A DNA stretch of 5,827 nt, from the NCBI GenBank assembly GCA_030679635.1, contig JAUXSZ010000051.1:1-5827 (forward strand), in the 5' to 3' direction. The translations under genes and the position numbers were made by a program. The DNA is from Sulfuricurvum sp. GTDB lineage: Bacteria; Campylobacterota; Campylobacteria; Campylobacterales; Sulfurimonadaceae. Of the stretch, positions 5,238 to 5,827 are shown piece after piece; position 1 is the first letter of the stretch, and each line of letters begins with the position of its first letter. The notes below the pieces were generated by a model that saw nothing but the letters and a program-made list of their open reading frames with translations, did not search any database and had not been told where the DNA came from.

Positions 5238-5467
5238 AATGTATGATTTGTAAACATGGTGAAACAGAAAAAGGTTTTACAACAGTTACTCTTGAAAAAA
5301 ACACTTCTACGATTGTATTTAAACATGTTCCTGCGCTTGTATGTGATAACTGTGGAGAGAAATATGTTGAAGGTGATGTTTCAGCAGAACTATTAGAAAA
5401 AGCACAAGAAATTATTAAAAATGGGGTAGAAGTCGATATTCGTGAGTATCAATTGAGTGTAGCGTAA
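5234..5467 (+). CDS. YgiT/MqsA-type zinc-finger antitoxin, no helix-turn-helix domain
   Basis: A 77-residue protein. Cys3-x2-Cys6 and Cys37-x2-Cys40 form the four-cysteine zinc site typical of the YgiT/MqsA N-terminal domain, with beta strands between (TTVTLEKNTSTIVFKHVPALVCDNCGE is the central region, 16-42). The C-terminal part has a helix (50-63) and a short tail ending IREYQLSVA. MqsA of E. coli is 131 residues, with a C-terminal helix-turn-helix that binds DNA; that domain is absent here. The gene ends cleanly with TAA and shows no remnant of the domain before the next gene. GAAGGAA (5221-5227) precedes the ATG by six bases. The four-base overlap with the DUF4258 gene indicates coupled expression and a cognate pair. 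Neutralisation of the upstream protein is inferred. Confidence 0.82.
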   Translation: MKCMICKHGETEKGFTTVTLEKNTSTIVFKHVPALVCDNCGEKYVEGDVSAELLEKAQEIIKNGVEVDIREYQLSVA

Positions 5468-5485
5468 CGATTTATTGGAACTAGT

Positions 5486-5776
5486 ATGAAAAATAACACA
5501 ATATTTTTGGATAATGACGAAAGCACACTTTTGGATGAGATAGAAAATGGTGAATGGATTGATAAACCATTGTCGAAAGACGAACTTGAGATTTATAAAA
5601 ATCATGCAAAATATACGAAATCATTACAAGAAAAAAGACAAACAACCATTCGATTTTCGGTCAGTGATTTAGCTGTTATCAAGGCAAAATCAAAGGAGCT
5701 TGGGATTGGGTATCAAAACTTGATTCAGGTGTTAGTTCATAATTATGCAACGGGAAAAATTAGACTAGAGGCGTAA
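5486..5776 (+). CDS. CopG/BrnA-like ribbon-helix-helix antitoxin
   Basis: A 96-residue protein of the CopG-antitoxin (PF12441-like) type. The acidic N-terminal half contains LLDEIENGEWIDKPLS (15-30), a signature of this family. The C-terminal half is a ribbon-helix-helix: strand TTIRFS (53-58), helix SDLAVIKAKSKELG (60-73), turn and second helix with YQNLIQVLVHNYATGKI (76-92). Such proteins dimerise, bind operator DNA through the strand, and neutralise BrnT- or RelE-type toxins. The ATG is preceded by GGAA (5477-5480) at five bases. It lies 18 bp after the zinc-finger gene on the same strand, with no visible promoter or terminator between, so it is probably part of the same operon. No toxin gene begins before the window's right edge, so its partner is either the DUF4258 protein or a gene beyond 5827. 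Confidence 0.82.
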   Translation: MKNNTIFLDNDESTLLDEIENGEWIDKPLSKDELEIYKNHAKYTKSLQEKRQTTIRFSVSDLAVIKAKSKELGIGYQNLIQVLVHNYATGKIRLEA

Positions 5777-5827
5777 TTTCTTATCTTTGTGCGTGGACAA
5801 TCTTTCGTGATAGTATTATGAAAGTTT
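5777..5827 (+). other. Right-edge tail with a possible promoter or next start
   Basis: TGGACA (5794-5799) stands 17 bp before TATGAA (5817-5822), a weak promoter candidate. Alternatively, ATG 5818-5820 could start a gene continuing beyond the window (M-K-V visible), but it has no ribosome binding site. No terminator hairpin is seen. Too little sequence remains to decide. Confidence 0.2.

Noticed and set aside
3157..5467. Functional link between ygiQ and the MqsA/YgiT-like gene because both have ygi names
   Set aside because: The names reflect E. coli map position only. Here the cluster has its own promoter and different base composition, so no link is supported.

Overview
The window looks like a chromosomal segment from a Campylobacterota bacterium, most like the Sulfuricurvum/Sulfurimonas group. 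This is inferred from moderate-to-low GC, AT-rich promoters and a compact layout with overlapping genes; no marker gene fixes the genus. Almost all of it is coding and there are no RNA genes, insertion sequences or CRISPR arrays.

Region 1 (1-3027) is a divergent arsenic-resistance locus. On the minus strand, an ArsI-type C-As lyase gene (198-653) is followed three bases after its stop by an ArsR repressor gene that runs off the left edge (1-194). On the plus strand lies the arsenite efflux pump ArsB (759-2012). The shared intergenic region carries a perfect inverted repeat of the ArsR/SmtB operator type (693-718). It covers the -35 box of a good minus-strand promoter and abuts a plausible plus-strand -10. 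The expected logic is that ArsR senses As(III), ArsI can release As(III) from trivalent organoarsenicals, and ArsB exports it. No arsenate reductase gene is in the window. Behind arsB, closely spaced and probably co-transcribed, are an exported thioredoxin-like protein with a CPEC site (2030-2425) and, overlapping it by one base, an exported pentapeptide-repeat protein (2425-3027). The latter has four cysteines and a Trp recurring exactly every 40 residues.

Region 2 (3028-4899) holds a 129-bp spacer with a candidate promoter and a 19-codon hydrophobic mini-ORF, then a YgiQ-family (UPF0313) radical SAM protein of unknown function.

Region 3 (4889-5827) is clearly more AT-rich (about 33-35% GC in two 60-base samples, against 47% in two samples of ygiQ). 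It has its own TATAAT promoter and a three-gene cluster: a DUF4258 putative toxin (GTG start), a YgiT/MqsA-like zinc-finger protein lacking the MqsA DNA-binding domain (ATGA overlap), and, 18 bp later, a CopG/ribbon-helix-helix antitoxin-like protein. This looks like a toxin-antitoxin module in which metal-binding neutraliser and DNA-binding repressor are separate proteins, and it is the best candidate here for an under-described system.
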